From assembly GCA_949775045.1 (NCBI GenBank), contig CATKSA010000113.1:155859-219858 (forward strand): 64,000 nt of DNA, written 5' to 3'. Below the pieces are notes generated by a model. The model saw only the letters and a program-made list of their open reading frames with translations. It had not been told where the DNA came from and searched no databases. The stretch's first letter is position 1. Every line of letters starts with the position of its first letter. The translations under genes and the position numbers were made by a program. Below, one piece after another: positions 41,830 to 50,105 of the stretch. This DNA is from Metridium senile. Lineage: Eukaryota; Cnidaria; Anthozoa; Actiniaria; Metridiidae.

Positions 41830-42440
41830 TAATGCGTAGTAAGAATCGTTAAGGTAGTTAGCGTAGAAGACGTATTAAGCGTAGAGGGCGTAGTGAAAAC
41901 AATTCGGTGTAGTAATAATAGTTATATATATAGTTATAAATAGTTATATAGTGATATAGAAATAATAGTTATATAGTTATATAGTTATTGTTATTGTAGG
42001 TAAAGTAAGAGTTAATTTACTCTTACAACGGGGTACTACGCCTACAACACATACTACTACGCTTGTTACTTGTTACTTGTATGATAAGAACAGCGTAGTT
42101 GTTAGCAGAACAAACGTAGATAGTTAAATTGTGAAATAAGCAAAGTGGAAGAAGGCACTTTTCACTGATTCTAGTTCATTAGTCTTACTTACTTACTAGT
42201 GAACGTAGTTTTCTAAGCGGTGCTTTATACGTGCGTGTAAGCGTACTTTAATGTAAAATGCAAACTAGGCGTAGTAGTAAGCGTAGTAAACGTAAAAAAG
42301 GCGTAGTGCTTGTAGAACGTGTAGGTTGGTGCTATTAAAGAGTAGTAGTTGTGTACTACTCTGAGCATGCCAAGCGTATCAAGGCATAGGGCATAGTAAG
42401 CGTTGTAGACCGTAGTAAAGCGTATTAAGCTTAGCAAGTA

Positions 42441-44150
42441 CTTGTAAGCAAATTAAGTGTACCTTCAAATTTAAACGTTTTCTAGCGTGTAAGACTTTCT
42501 AAATATCGTTTATAATTAAATATAACAATAACGCCTACTTAGAGTTCTTACTCACACAACCATACGATTTTATGCCTTTAGTATTATTATATTAAAAAAA
42601 AAACGTAATTAATTTTATGGAATACAGCTTTAAATTTTGTACTCCTCAACGATCTATATTATATAGTGGTCCCAGCGCTAGGGCATTCACACTGCAAAAG
42701 TTTAAAGCAATAAGAAAAGATCTCACAAAAGAAAGATATGTTATTATTATTATTTTTATGTGGGAAAAGTGATCCCTACCTATCTTAGTATTTTGTATTC
42801 CTTTTGTTTTGAATCTTAAGCATTTAAGTATTTATTGCGGTCAATATTGTCAATATTGACAATATTGTCGAAATTGGTGTTGCTTGAGGTACAGAACATA
42901 ATGTAGCAATAAAAAACATGTTATTGACTGGTGCAGGATTCTCAAAGTTTAAGATGGCGATAAGACGTCGGCATTCTGTTGGGATCGTCATCATTCCTAT
43001 AAGTAGGAAATATCTTCTTAGAACTTTCAAAAGCAGACCGAAGAGAAGGCTACGTTTACACGCTCAGGTAGGTTAATGCCTGGGTTTTAAGGAATTTTGT
43101 TTTAAAGCTTCGCGAGGAAAACAAAGCGCAAACCAATCTTGATTTAGAACTAGCAGTTCAATTTGCTTCTAACAAAATTAAGGAATGATTTAATGTTCAA
43201 TTGGGCGTGGTCCCATTGACCCAAGCTATAACTTGCCTGAGTGGACAGGACGAAATTTTCACCGGTTAAAAAAACTTCCGCTTAAGGGTTCCGTTTACAC
43301 GGAATCGCGCTAAACGTACAATAATTTGGACGCCTAACCGTACAAATATCCGACCAGCAAATTCAAGGACGTTTTTTGACCGGTACCGTTTAAACAGTTA
43401 CACCGGTCAAATAGTCGTCCGGCAAACACGTAAATGTATAGGAAATTAAATTGTTTGAAAAGAATTAATGAAAAATACAGCGCTTATTTGATGAAAGTGA
43501 ATTAATATTAATATTAACTGAAGCGAGGCTAGGGGTTATGTGAACAACAATTGTAAGAACTGCTTCAGGAAAGACATCACCACTCAAAACAGTTCTACGT
43601 TCTACGTACGTACCCATTTAAATGTAGTAATATTTATCTGTGAATTCCCACTAGGAAATATTAATCGCTAACTAATCGCTTTTCAATTCTATTTCAATGC
43701 TCACGAACTAGCATGTTAATGAACTTGATGACATAAGACGATGTTATGTTGTTAAGTAATGATGTGTGTAAGAATTAAATAGTAAGGCCAACGAATTAAG
43801 TAGTCAGGCAAACGGTAATGGGATGCAGATGAATTAAAATTCGTCCATATAATTGGTTAAAAATGAAAATATGCCATAATTCCAAATTAATTGAGATTTT
43901 TTTATATTTTATTTTTGATTGTTTTAAGCGGTTATGATTGACGAGATCTTTTAGTATTTGTACTAAACTTTTTTTACTAAACTTTTTTATAAACTTTGTT
44001 TCAAAACAGAGTTTTTGCGTATTTTATTTTTAAAATGCCTTACCTATTCACTTTAAGTCTGAAAGCTGAGAGTTATCGCCGCAGAACAAAAGAGAGTTGA
44101 CTACTTAATTCATTACTTAACTTTCCATCGGTTGCGTCTCTGGTATATAA
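42441..44150. other. Unannotated AT-rich segment with small palindromes
   Basis: No gene recognised. A perfect 26-bp palindrome (CAATATTGTCAATATTGACAATATTG) occupies 42842-42867. A 68-codon minus-strand open frame overlaps it (42824-43030) with no motif I know. GTTTACAC-type words near 43050 and 43288 and a TACTAAACTTTTTT doublet near 43970-43998 are the only other repeats noticed. Confidence 0.5.
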
Positions 44151-44167
44151 AGTTTTGAGTACCAAAA

Positions 44168-44228
44168 TGAGTACCAAAATGACAGGATTCTCGATTCGGT
44201 TAAATGCATCCTGTCATTTTGGTACTCA
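44168..44228. repeat. Perfect 21-bp hairpin
   Basis: TGAGTACCAAAATGACAGGAT (44168-44188) is exactly complementary to 44208-44228, with a 19-base spacer. The same GAGTACCAAAATGA word is duplicated directly upstream (from about 44157). Perfect arms suggest a young structure. It could be the residue of a foldback element or a site of inverted duplication. Confidence 0.85.
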
Positions 44229-44561
44229 AAGATTTTTTTCGCCGCTATATAGTAAATTACAGCCAAACCTACAGAAGCGTTCCTATCGAGGTTGGAAGGC
44301 TGGATTTATTCTTCTCAAACTCATTAATAATTCATGAGCTAATTGTCCAACGACAATGTCTGATTTGATCGTTTGGAAACATAGTGAAACCCATGTGTTT
44401 CTTCACAACCGTTTGAGAACTGATTTTCATCCCATGTGATGGAATGCCTTCTTAATTTGCATATAAAGTGGATAGAAAAACACTGCCAAAAATCTTTCTC
44501 CTTTATCTATGTTTGTCTGTAAGTATACCTAATTATAATTTACCATTTTACGTAGCCCTAA

Positions 44562-44634
44562 CCAGAGTATTGAATCTGCAACCCTTGGAGTGAAAATCCA
44601 GTGCTTTACAAATTGAGCTAACGAGGATTTCGCT
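44562..44634 (-). pseudogene. tRNA-like fragment, possible SINE head or tRNA pseudogene
   Basis: Read on the minus strand, the segment has a D-arm-like TTAGCTCAATTTGTAAAGCA (compare the Pol III A box TRGYNNARNNG). An anticodon-arm-like CTGGATTTTCACTCCAA follows, whose seven-base loop would give a TTC (Glu) anticodon, and then a T-arm-like GGGTTGCAGATTCAATAC (compare the B box GGTTCGANTCC). The acceptor ends do not pair and the T stem has a mismatch, so it is not a functional tRNA. tRNA-derived SINEs start this way, but no repeated body or 3' tail was identified. Chance similarity is possible. Confidence 0.4.
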
Positions 44635-45480
44635 GGCAATGTTAATTTGCATTTTATTTGTGTGTTTATTTGTGTTTTTCTATACAAAAAATATGAGTTT
44701 CAAACAAGCTAATTAATACCCCCAAAATAATTTTGCGGACCTTGATTTAGTCAATACAGCTCTTGACAATGACGATAATCTCATGGAATTATCAATTCAT
44801 ATGGAAGTAATTCCATCAAGTTTGGAAGTAATATTTCAAAAACTCGTGCTTCTTGTTTCATTGAAAACAAATTAAAAGCACACCGCCCGGGATCTAATTA
44901 ATCCGATTCAAAAGTTATCACTAATTAATGAAACTGAAATTTCCGGCCAAGTATGAAAGAATATAAAAAAATGACCATATATGGTCAAAACTAAGCGAGT
45001 TTAAGGTGACTCCAACATAATTGGAACGGTAGTTGATACATTTTTTAACTCGCTCGTATCGCGTCAAAACCCCACCAATTTATCTGAATTTTACATATAT
45101 GTTAATTGAGTATTGAGTATTTTTAACAGATAATAATATCTCGTTTTTATAAAACTTAATCAGAAATAGATAATCATCTTGCAGTGTATCAAGAAAAGTT
45201 TCAAGAAAATTTATAGAGCGAAAGTAAACTTACAAGACTGAATTAATATTGATAATTGAGAATAAATATTATTTCAGTTATATACAGCTTTATTTTCAAA
45301 GCTATACCTATAAAAAGAACTGAGTTATAATTTTTTTGCTAGAACAACAAAATTGCTATGAAAATATCAAAACTATTAAATTCATAGATTAATACAAGAA
45401 AAAATATTAGGAAAACTAACTAGTGACAATTCGCTTTATTCCTTCCTTGACTTACATTTACACTTGAGTTAGCAATTCAG
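44635..45480. other. Unannotated AT-rich segment
   Basis: No gene recognised. It has TTATTTGTGTGTTTATTTGTG direct repeats near 44655 and a small palindrome, GACCATATATGGTC, near 44972. Confidence 0.5.
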
Positions 45481-45612
45481 CTGGTTTTTAAGGGCCTCTC
45501 TCCCGAAATGTGGAGGTTTATCTGTTTTGCTTCAAAGTTTGTTATGAACAGCGCTAATAAATTCACTTTTGAACCGGCTTCGTTCGTTTGGCTAATGTTT
45601 GCGCTGTTCCAG
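45481..45612 (+). other. Candidate isolated exon, 44 codons
   Basis: An acceptor-like TTAGCAATTCAG precedes 45481 and a perfect consensus donor CAG|GTAAGT follows 45612. Between them 132 bp stay open in one frame (L-V-F-K-G-L-S-P-E-M-W-R-F and on to F-A-L-F-Q), exactly 44 codons. The antisense strand is also open across 45477-45704, so strand and even coding status are uncertain. The product is unrecognised. The segment directly abuts the reverse satellite block. It may be a captured or orphaned exon, or chance. Confidence 0.2.
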
Positions 45613-45705
45613 GTAAGTGGTATTATGAATAATTGCCATAATTTATGGAACGATTTTTTTAATAAAGCTTCAATGGTTCTTTTCCAAGAATCTAGAGCGC
45701 TCACG

Positions 45706-46325
45706 CGGGATTTTCGTCATAAAATTTTCGCTTAGACCCTGTTAGTAATGTCTGAGAATATTAGAGCATTCTGATAAAATCGCAAGATTTTATTTAGAAA
45801 AAACTACAAAATTCTACACAGAATGCAATATGCCCTATAGGGTAATCTGAAAATGTGTTAAAAAGATCGGGGTTTTCGGCACAAAATTTTCGCCTAGACC
45901 CTGTTAGTGATGTCTGAGAATATTAGAGCATTCTGATAAATGCGCAAGATTTTATTGAGAAAAAACTACAAAATCCTACCCAGAATGCAATATGCCCTAT
46001 AGGGTGATCTGAAAATGTGTCAAAAAGATTGGGGTTTTCGGCACAAAATTTTCGCCTAGATCCTGTGAGTAATGTCTGAGAATATTAGAGCATTCTGATA
46101 AATGCGCAAGATTTTATTTAGAAAAAACTACAAAATCCTACCCAGAATGCAATATGCCCTATAGGGTGATCTGAAAATGTGTCAAAAAGATTGGGGTTTT
46201 CGGCACAAAATTTTCGCCTAGATCCTGTGAGTAATGTCTGAGAATATTAGAGCATTCTGATAAATGCGCAAGATTTTATTTAGAAAAAACTACAAAATCC
46301 TACACAGAATGCAATATGCCCTATA
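45706..46325 (-). repeat. Reverse-orientation satellite block, ~4 monomers
   Basis: The satellite monomer reappears on the opposite strand. It starts mid-monomer with a diverged copy (TTTTCGTCATAAAATTTTCGCTTAG instead of TTTTCGGCAC...CGCCTAG). Private variants include GATTGGGGTTTTC and TAGATCCTGTGAG, each present in two adjacent monomers, so they were copied locally. The block ends at 46325 within CCCTATA, where the TIR element begins. It continues on the other side of that element at 50274, so block and right array were one array before the insertion. B-type monomers only. Confidence 0.95.
46323..46325. other. ATA target-site duplication, left copy
   Basis: The satellite reads CCCTATA immediately before the element. 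ATA is repeated at 50274-50276 after it, followed by GGGTAATCTG. Collapsing the two copies restores the normal satellite junction CCCTATAGGGTAATCTG. Confidence 0.7.
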
Positions 46326-46571
46326 TAGTCCGGCAGAATGGTGCAAAAATTGTGCATTTTGTGGTAAAAGCATGAAAATTCCCACAATGATAGTTAAATA
46401 CATGGTGATCATTATAGGCTATGGACCCAATCGAGATCTATCCCATAATTGAAGTTATAGTGATTTGAGCATGGTAGCGAGGATGTGGCATTACATTCGA
46501 AATATTGCCCAATTTAACACATATAAATTAAGCAAACATCAACCAAAATAATATGAACTGCAAGACAGACA
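46326..46571 (+). repeat. Left terminal inverted repeat
   Basis: Matches the reverse complement of the right end, with shared blocks such as GTGGTAAAAGCATGAAAATT, CCCACAATGATAGTT, CGAGATCTATCCCATAATT and AACTGCAAGACAGAC. The left copy lacks about 8 bp (GATAAGAA) near 46350 that the right copy has. The match stops at GACAGACA, exactly where the 400-bp arm begins, whereas the right TIR continues into ACATCTGATGGG. Confidence 0.85.
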
Positions 46572-46972
46572 ACTAAGACTTGTTTACGCTTCTTAGAAGT
46601 CCTAACCCTCGTTCACACGCATATCCATCCACACGTAAACTGCGGTTTCACCCCAAATACGCTATCCAGACTGGATATTATGAAAACGTAGGTTTACCGT
46701 ATACGTGTATTCTGCGTTACAGAAGTCGAAGGCTAAATATAGGTGATGACAGTAAAAATAAGAGAAAAACAATTATATGCCTCGCCTAATGAATTGTATT
46801 AAAGCTAGCGTTTTTGAATTATTTTCATGTATATGTATGGACAGCCAAATACGTTGCAAAAATGCTAATTTTGGACATTTGGACTGCTTTTTAAAATATA
46901 TTTTTCAAGTGATTTAGTTACTTTGCATACAGGTCATATTTGGAATATTGTATCAGCCTCGTTTCCATACTG
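46572..46972 (+). repeat. Internal inverted repeat, left arm (~400 bp)
   Basis: From ACTAAGACTTGTTTACGC to CGTTTCCATACTG. It is almost identical to the reverse complement of 47295-47696; differences seen are single bases such as TTGTTTACGC versus TAGTTTACGC and CACCCC versus CATCCC. The arm has no recognisable coding sequence. Its inner end (CAGCCTCGTTTCCATACTG) coincides with the start of one of the element's subterminal repeat units. Confidence 0.9.
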
Positions 46973-47294
46973 AAAGTTCACATCACCCTTATATTAACCT
47001 ACCAAATGTTTTATAGTTATTTTTATTGTTGTACATGTTGATGTTTGATTGTTTTACATGTATTAAAAATCAAGGGCGATATTTCGTATATTCTGCCTCA
47101 GCCTCTTTTCCATGCTGACAGATCACATGACCATCCTTAACCCATCAAAAGTGTCTGATTTTAAGTTCTCATTATTTTGGTTGATGTTTAGCTGTTTTAC
47201 ATGTTTTAAATTTGACGAAATTTCGAATATTCTCCCTCATCCTCATTTCCAAGCTGAAAGGTCACGTGACCCCCTTAACCCTTCAGATGTGTCT
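46954..47294 (+). repeat. Subterminal repeat units in the loop between the arms
   Basis: Two and a half diverged units of about 130-145 bp. Each starts CAGCCTC(G/T)TTTCC, then carries GCTGA with a (C/G)A(T/G)(A/G)TCAC(A/G)TGACC box, CTTAACCCATCA, TTTTGGTTGATGTTT, TTTACATGT, and GACGAAATTTCGAATATTC. The last pair matches the dimer at 49826-50022 at high identity. One unit has a full GTCACGTGAC E-box palindrome. Subterminal repeats of this sort bind transposase in some families, but binding here is inference. Confidence 0.75.
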
Positions 47295-47696
47295 ACAGTA
47301 TGGAAACGAGGCTGATACAATATTCCAAATATGACCTGTATGCAAAATAACTAAATCACTTGAAAAATATATTTTAAAAAGCAGTCCAAATGTCCAAAAT
47401 TAGCATTTTTGCAACGTATTTGGCTGTCCATACATATACATAAAAATAATTCAAAAACGCTAGCTTTAATACAATTCATTAGGCGAGGCATATAATTGTT
47501 TTTCTCTTATTTTTACTGTCATCACCTATATTTAGCCTTCGACTTCTGTAACGCAGAATACACGTATACGGTAAACCTACGTTTTCATAATATCCAGTCT
47601 GGATAGCGTATTTGGGATGAAACCGCAGTTTACGTGTGGATGGATATGCGTGTGAACGAGGGTTAGGACTTCTAAGAAGCGTAAACTAGTCTTAGT
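47295..47696 (-). repeat. Internal inverted repeat, right arm (~400 bp)
   Basis: Runs from ACAGTATGGAAACGAGGCTG to AAACTAGTCTTAGT and is the near-perfect reverse complement of the left arm. With a loop of about 320 bp, the pair would form a very stable hairpin in RNA or single-stranded DNA. Arm identity is much higher than that of the outer TIRs, so the arms are younger or are kept alike by gene conversion. Confidence 0.9.
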
Positions 47697-47793
47697 ATAT
47701 CCCAACTAACAATTTATAATAAAACTAAACGAAGCTAAAGTAGCAAGACACGCATCTCTTTTTAGAGCAGATTAATAATACGACTTTAAATAT

Positions 47794-47930
47794 TTCAGTG
47801 CCGCGCGCATGCTTTGACGTGACCTTGATGTTTCTAGAATTGCCGTATGACTGTAAAAAGTTCAGTGCCGCGTGCATGCCTTGACTTGACCTTTCTAGAA
47901 TTTCTACAATTTTAGAACCGCGTTCATCCC
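47794..47930. repeat. Degenerate two-copy ~67-bp tandem repeat
   Basis: TTCAGTGCCGCGCGCATGC (47794) and TTCAGTGCCGCGTGCATGC (47861) start two units that also share TTGAC(G/T)TGACC and TTTCTAGAATT. A weaker third start, AGAACCGCGTTCATCC, lies near 47912. A 92-codon minus-strand open frame (47725-48003) spans it without a recognisable motif and is probably not coding. Confidence 0.65.
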
Positions 47931-48006
47931 GTGAGCTTTTCATAGTCACAACCTGGCATTGTTCATATGACTTAATTTGAAAAATTCCCACGGAAATGGG
48001 CAATAA

Positions 48007-48165
48007 CGTTATAAATTGAAAGGAATTATTGAAACGTCCAAACTAAATAAAAAGGTGTTTATTCAGCAGATGGTATACAATATCGCCGAACACAACCCTA
48101 TTTCTACAACAGCCCATGATGCATTTCATGGGAAAGGGATACCGATATTTCAGCACCCAAGGTAA
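48007..48165 (+). pseudogene. Decayed coding fragment with HN...FHGxGI motif
   Basis: A 52-codon frame is open from 48007 to a stop just after 48165 and contains N-I-A-E-H-N, then A-H-D-A-F-H-G-K-G-I and F-Q-H-P. From memory this resembles a block in a dispersed family of marine invertebrate proteins that read D-N-x-D-H-N, then T-F-H-G-M-G-I-I. No start codon or continuation exists. It ends at CCAAGGTAAGAC, which is also donor-like, so it could be the end of an exon. The function of that family is not known to me. It lies inside the TIR element and is probably a relic of its own or of captured coding sequence. Confidence 0.4.
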
Positions 48166-48348
48166 GACGCCCCTGGCGAAGAGCAAAACACTATTGACCA
48201 GCATCAAAACAGAAAACGTGTAGCCCCACTCCCAGATTCGTAAACTTTTGTACAGCCTGACATGTATTCTCCCTCGACAGAACCACTTGTTCTACCCATC
48301 CCATTTGTGAATATAGTTGTATAGAATGCCCTTTGAAATACAAGTGGA

Positions 48349-48742
48349 TGGGTAACGTTAGAGATCGATCACCTCAACAAAGTAATTACAAAGGACATAT
48401 TGGATATCTCATTGGCAACATTCCACGCAAGTCTTTCAACCAAAGAGAGCTCTTTAAGTGGTCGCCAAGAAGATCCAATTGGCTGTCGACGTATGGCGAG
48501 AAACACTTGTACTTAATATGCATGGAAGCGAACTTGCTGTACTAAAATCAAAGCACTTGGAAACTGGCTCAACAGCAGTGGATGTGATAAAGGCCTTGTA
48601 TGAGTTGCACACGCGAGACGCTCACCGGGTGACAGCTGGTGCTTTAGATATATTGATGCACAAGGTATATGGCAGCTATTCTCCCCAAGAGAGTGGACCC
48701 ATTAAAGAACGTTTAGTGTATGGTGCGACAACTGAATGCTGA
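48349..48742 (+). pseudogene. Decayed coding region, two overlapping frames
   Basis: One frame is open from 48349 to the stop at 48514 (W-V-T-L-E-I-D-H-L-N-K, then T-K-D-I-L-D-I-S-L-A). A second frame is open for 94 codons from 48458 to 48742, with Y-E-L-H-T-R-D-A-H-R and A-L-D-I-L-M-H-K-V-Y. The two overlap by about 55 bp, as expected if one protein was split by a frameshift near 48460-48510. Higher GC and fewer stops than the surroundings support former coding. They may continue the fragment at 48007-48165, but no domain is identified with confidence. Confidence 0.35.
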
Positions 48743-49660
48743 AAGTCCACATCTCCATTACTGGTCACTTACTGCTTAATATTCTGATATTGATCTGATT
48801 AAGTCGTTGCGCGGAGGAAGCTTCCAAATGTATATAGAGGCATATATGTACAGATTGCTCCATGGTTTTTGCATTAAACAATACAAATTATGCGAAAAAG
48901 CTCCCAGTCCAAGCTAGTCCATATCAACTCGTGACATGGAATCAATTAACCAGGAGGATTCCATGAGTAGCTTCCAAGCTCAAAAAGGGACATTTTGTTG
49001 TGCTTAAGTCTTACTGTGCTTTCTCATCTATTGCAATTGACCAAGCACACGATTTCCAGAGGAGTGATTGGTTTGACTTAAACCTCCTCACAGTTATTAC
49101 TCTGGCCTGGATGGTTTCTGGACCAGAGGTTTTCGAATAATTAGTGAATTCAAGTTGACCGAAGAGGCCGTACACCAACGCTCATTAACTTCACTTTTCT
49201 TTTCTCACACATATTCGAGAAATGCTTCACTCAGTCTACATATGTTCCTTATGCTTATGTTTAGTGCCGCTAGTGTAAACCAAGCTTGTAATGTAATTCT
49301 GTCCTCGTGAACCGGCTGGTCAAGCTAAAAGAAGGCCGTGAAAACATCTTCTTCCACAGTGATTGCTCATTCTTCTTATAAGTACTCGCATATAAACGAA
49401 TTGATCTTCTGAGCTGAGAATGATTCATTAGGTTTGTTTAGCAAAACTGCATGCATTGCATGTGAATTAGTGTAAATTATATAATAAGCAAGAATAACTT
49501 TTTCTGTAATTGCACTTTTCTTAAACAAGGTTTCAGAGTTGTTTTTTGAATAAAAAAATCCCTTGTGATTGTGGTGGTAAATATTTTCAAATATTTGCAA
49601 TTACTTTTTGATCGTTCAATAATATACGAAACAATGTACTTTTGTTTACATAATCCGTAC
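48743..49660. other. Interior of the TIR element, no intact gene
   Basis: No recognised gene. Around 48930-49140 on the plus strand the sequence has only scattered stops (for example L-K-S-Y-C-A-F-S-S-I-A-I-D-Q-A-H), possibly more decayed coding DNA of the same origin. After about 49380 it is AT-rich and non-coding; the 74-codon minus-strand frame 49376-49600 has no motif. Confidence 0.4.
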
Positions 49661-49825
49661 TAATTGATATATTCCATTTCACCATCGTTTTCATGCTGAT
49701 GGATTACATGACAATCTGCAACCCAACAATAGTGTTATACTTGCATTAATTATATCAAGTTTTTAGGCGTTTGGCTCGGTTTCTTATGATTCAACAATGA
49801 CGGCATGTTGAATAGACTTGAAAGA

Positions 49826-50105
49826 ATCAGCCTCGTTTCTATGCTGACAGATCACGTGACTATTCCTAGCCCATCAAAAGTGTCTGCCTTGCAATTCTCA
49901 TTACTTTGGTTGATATTTGGTTGTTTAACATGTGTTAAATTGGACGAAATTTCAAATACTCTCCCTCAGCCTCGTTTCCAAGCTGAAAGGTCACATGACC
50001 CCCTTAACCCATCAGATGTGTCTGTCTTGCAGTTAATATTATTTTGGTTGATTTTCGCTTAATTTACATGTGTCAAATTGGACGATATTTCGAATGGAAT
50101 GTCCC
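49826..50105 (+). repeat. Subterminal repeat units near the right end
   Basis: Two units start at CAGCCTCGTTTCTATGCTGACAG (about 49828) and CAGCCTCGTTTCCAAGCTGAAAG (about 49968), and the start of a third is near 50106. They carry the TCACGTGAC or TCACATGAC box, CCCATCA(A/G)A(A/T)GTGTCTG, TTTGGTTGAT and GACGA(A/T)ATTTC. A decayed earlier unit lies at about 49676-49760 (TTTTCATGCTGATGG, TTACATGAC). The dimer is the direct counterpart of the one in the loop at 47098-47294. Confidence 0.75.

Larger units (their letters stand above)
40740..42440. repeat. Low-complexity region rich in GTAGTAAGC-like words
   Basis: Clusters of the degenerate word (G)CGTAGTAA(C/G) occur near 40820-40950, 41715-41900 and 42225-42430, separated by less repetitive DNA. 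Examples are GTAGTAACGTAGTAAGC near 40908 and GCGTATTAAGCGTAGTAACG near 41736. Some stretches carry the complement (ACTACGCCTACAAC near 42037). A TTATATAG microsatellite lies at about 41925-41990. Open frames on the minus strand here (40757-40951 and 42225-42437) are biased Tyr/Leu/Thr translations of the repeat and not genes. The spacing is irregular, so this is not a clean tandem satellite. Confidence 0.7.

Noticed and set aside
40757..42437. Minus-strand open frames rich in Leu, Tyr and Thr
   Set aside because: They are translations of the GTAGTAAGC-like repeat, which lacks stops in that frame.
42824..43030. 68-codon hydrophobic minus-strand open frame
   Set aside because: No recognised family; its C-terminal end is the translation of the CAATATTGT palindrome.
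36311..45705. LTR retrotransposon or LINE in the island
   Set aside because: No long direct terminal repeats, no reverse-transcriptase motif and no poly-A-ended element with target duplication were seen.
45706..46325. Reverse satellite block as a separate small insertion
   Set aside because: It joins seamlessly to the right array once the TIR element and its ATA duplication are removed, so it is the same array.
46264..46452. 62-codon plus-strand open frame
   Set aside because: It runs across the satellite-to-TIR junction, so it cannot be an ancestral gene; a similar frame at 50137-50319 is the counterpart at the other TIR.
46580..47315. Open frames of 67-69 codons in the inverted arms and loop
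   Set aside because: They lie in non-coding repeat arms and subterminal repeats and show no motif.
49376..50062. Open frames of 74 and 85 codons near the right end of the TIR element
   Set aside because: The first is AT-rich chance sequence; the second is the translation of subterminal repeat units, with the same words repeated within it.
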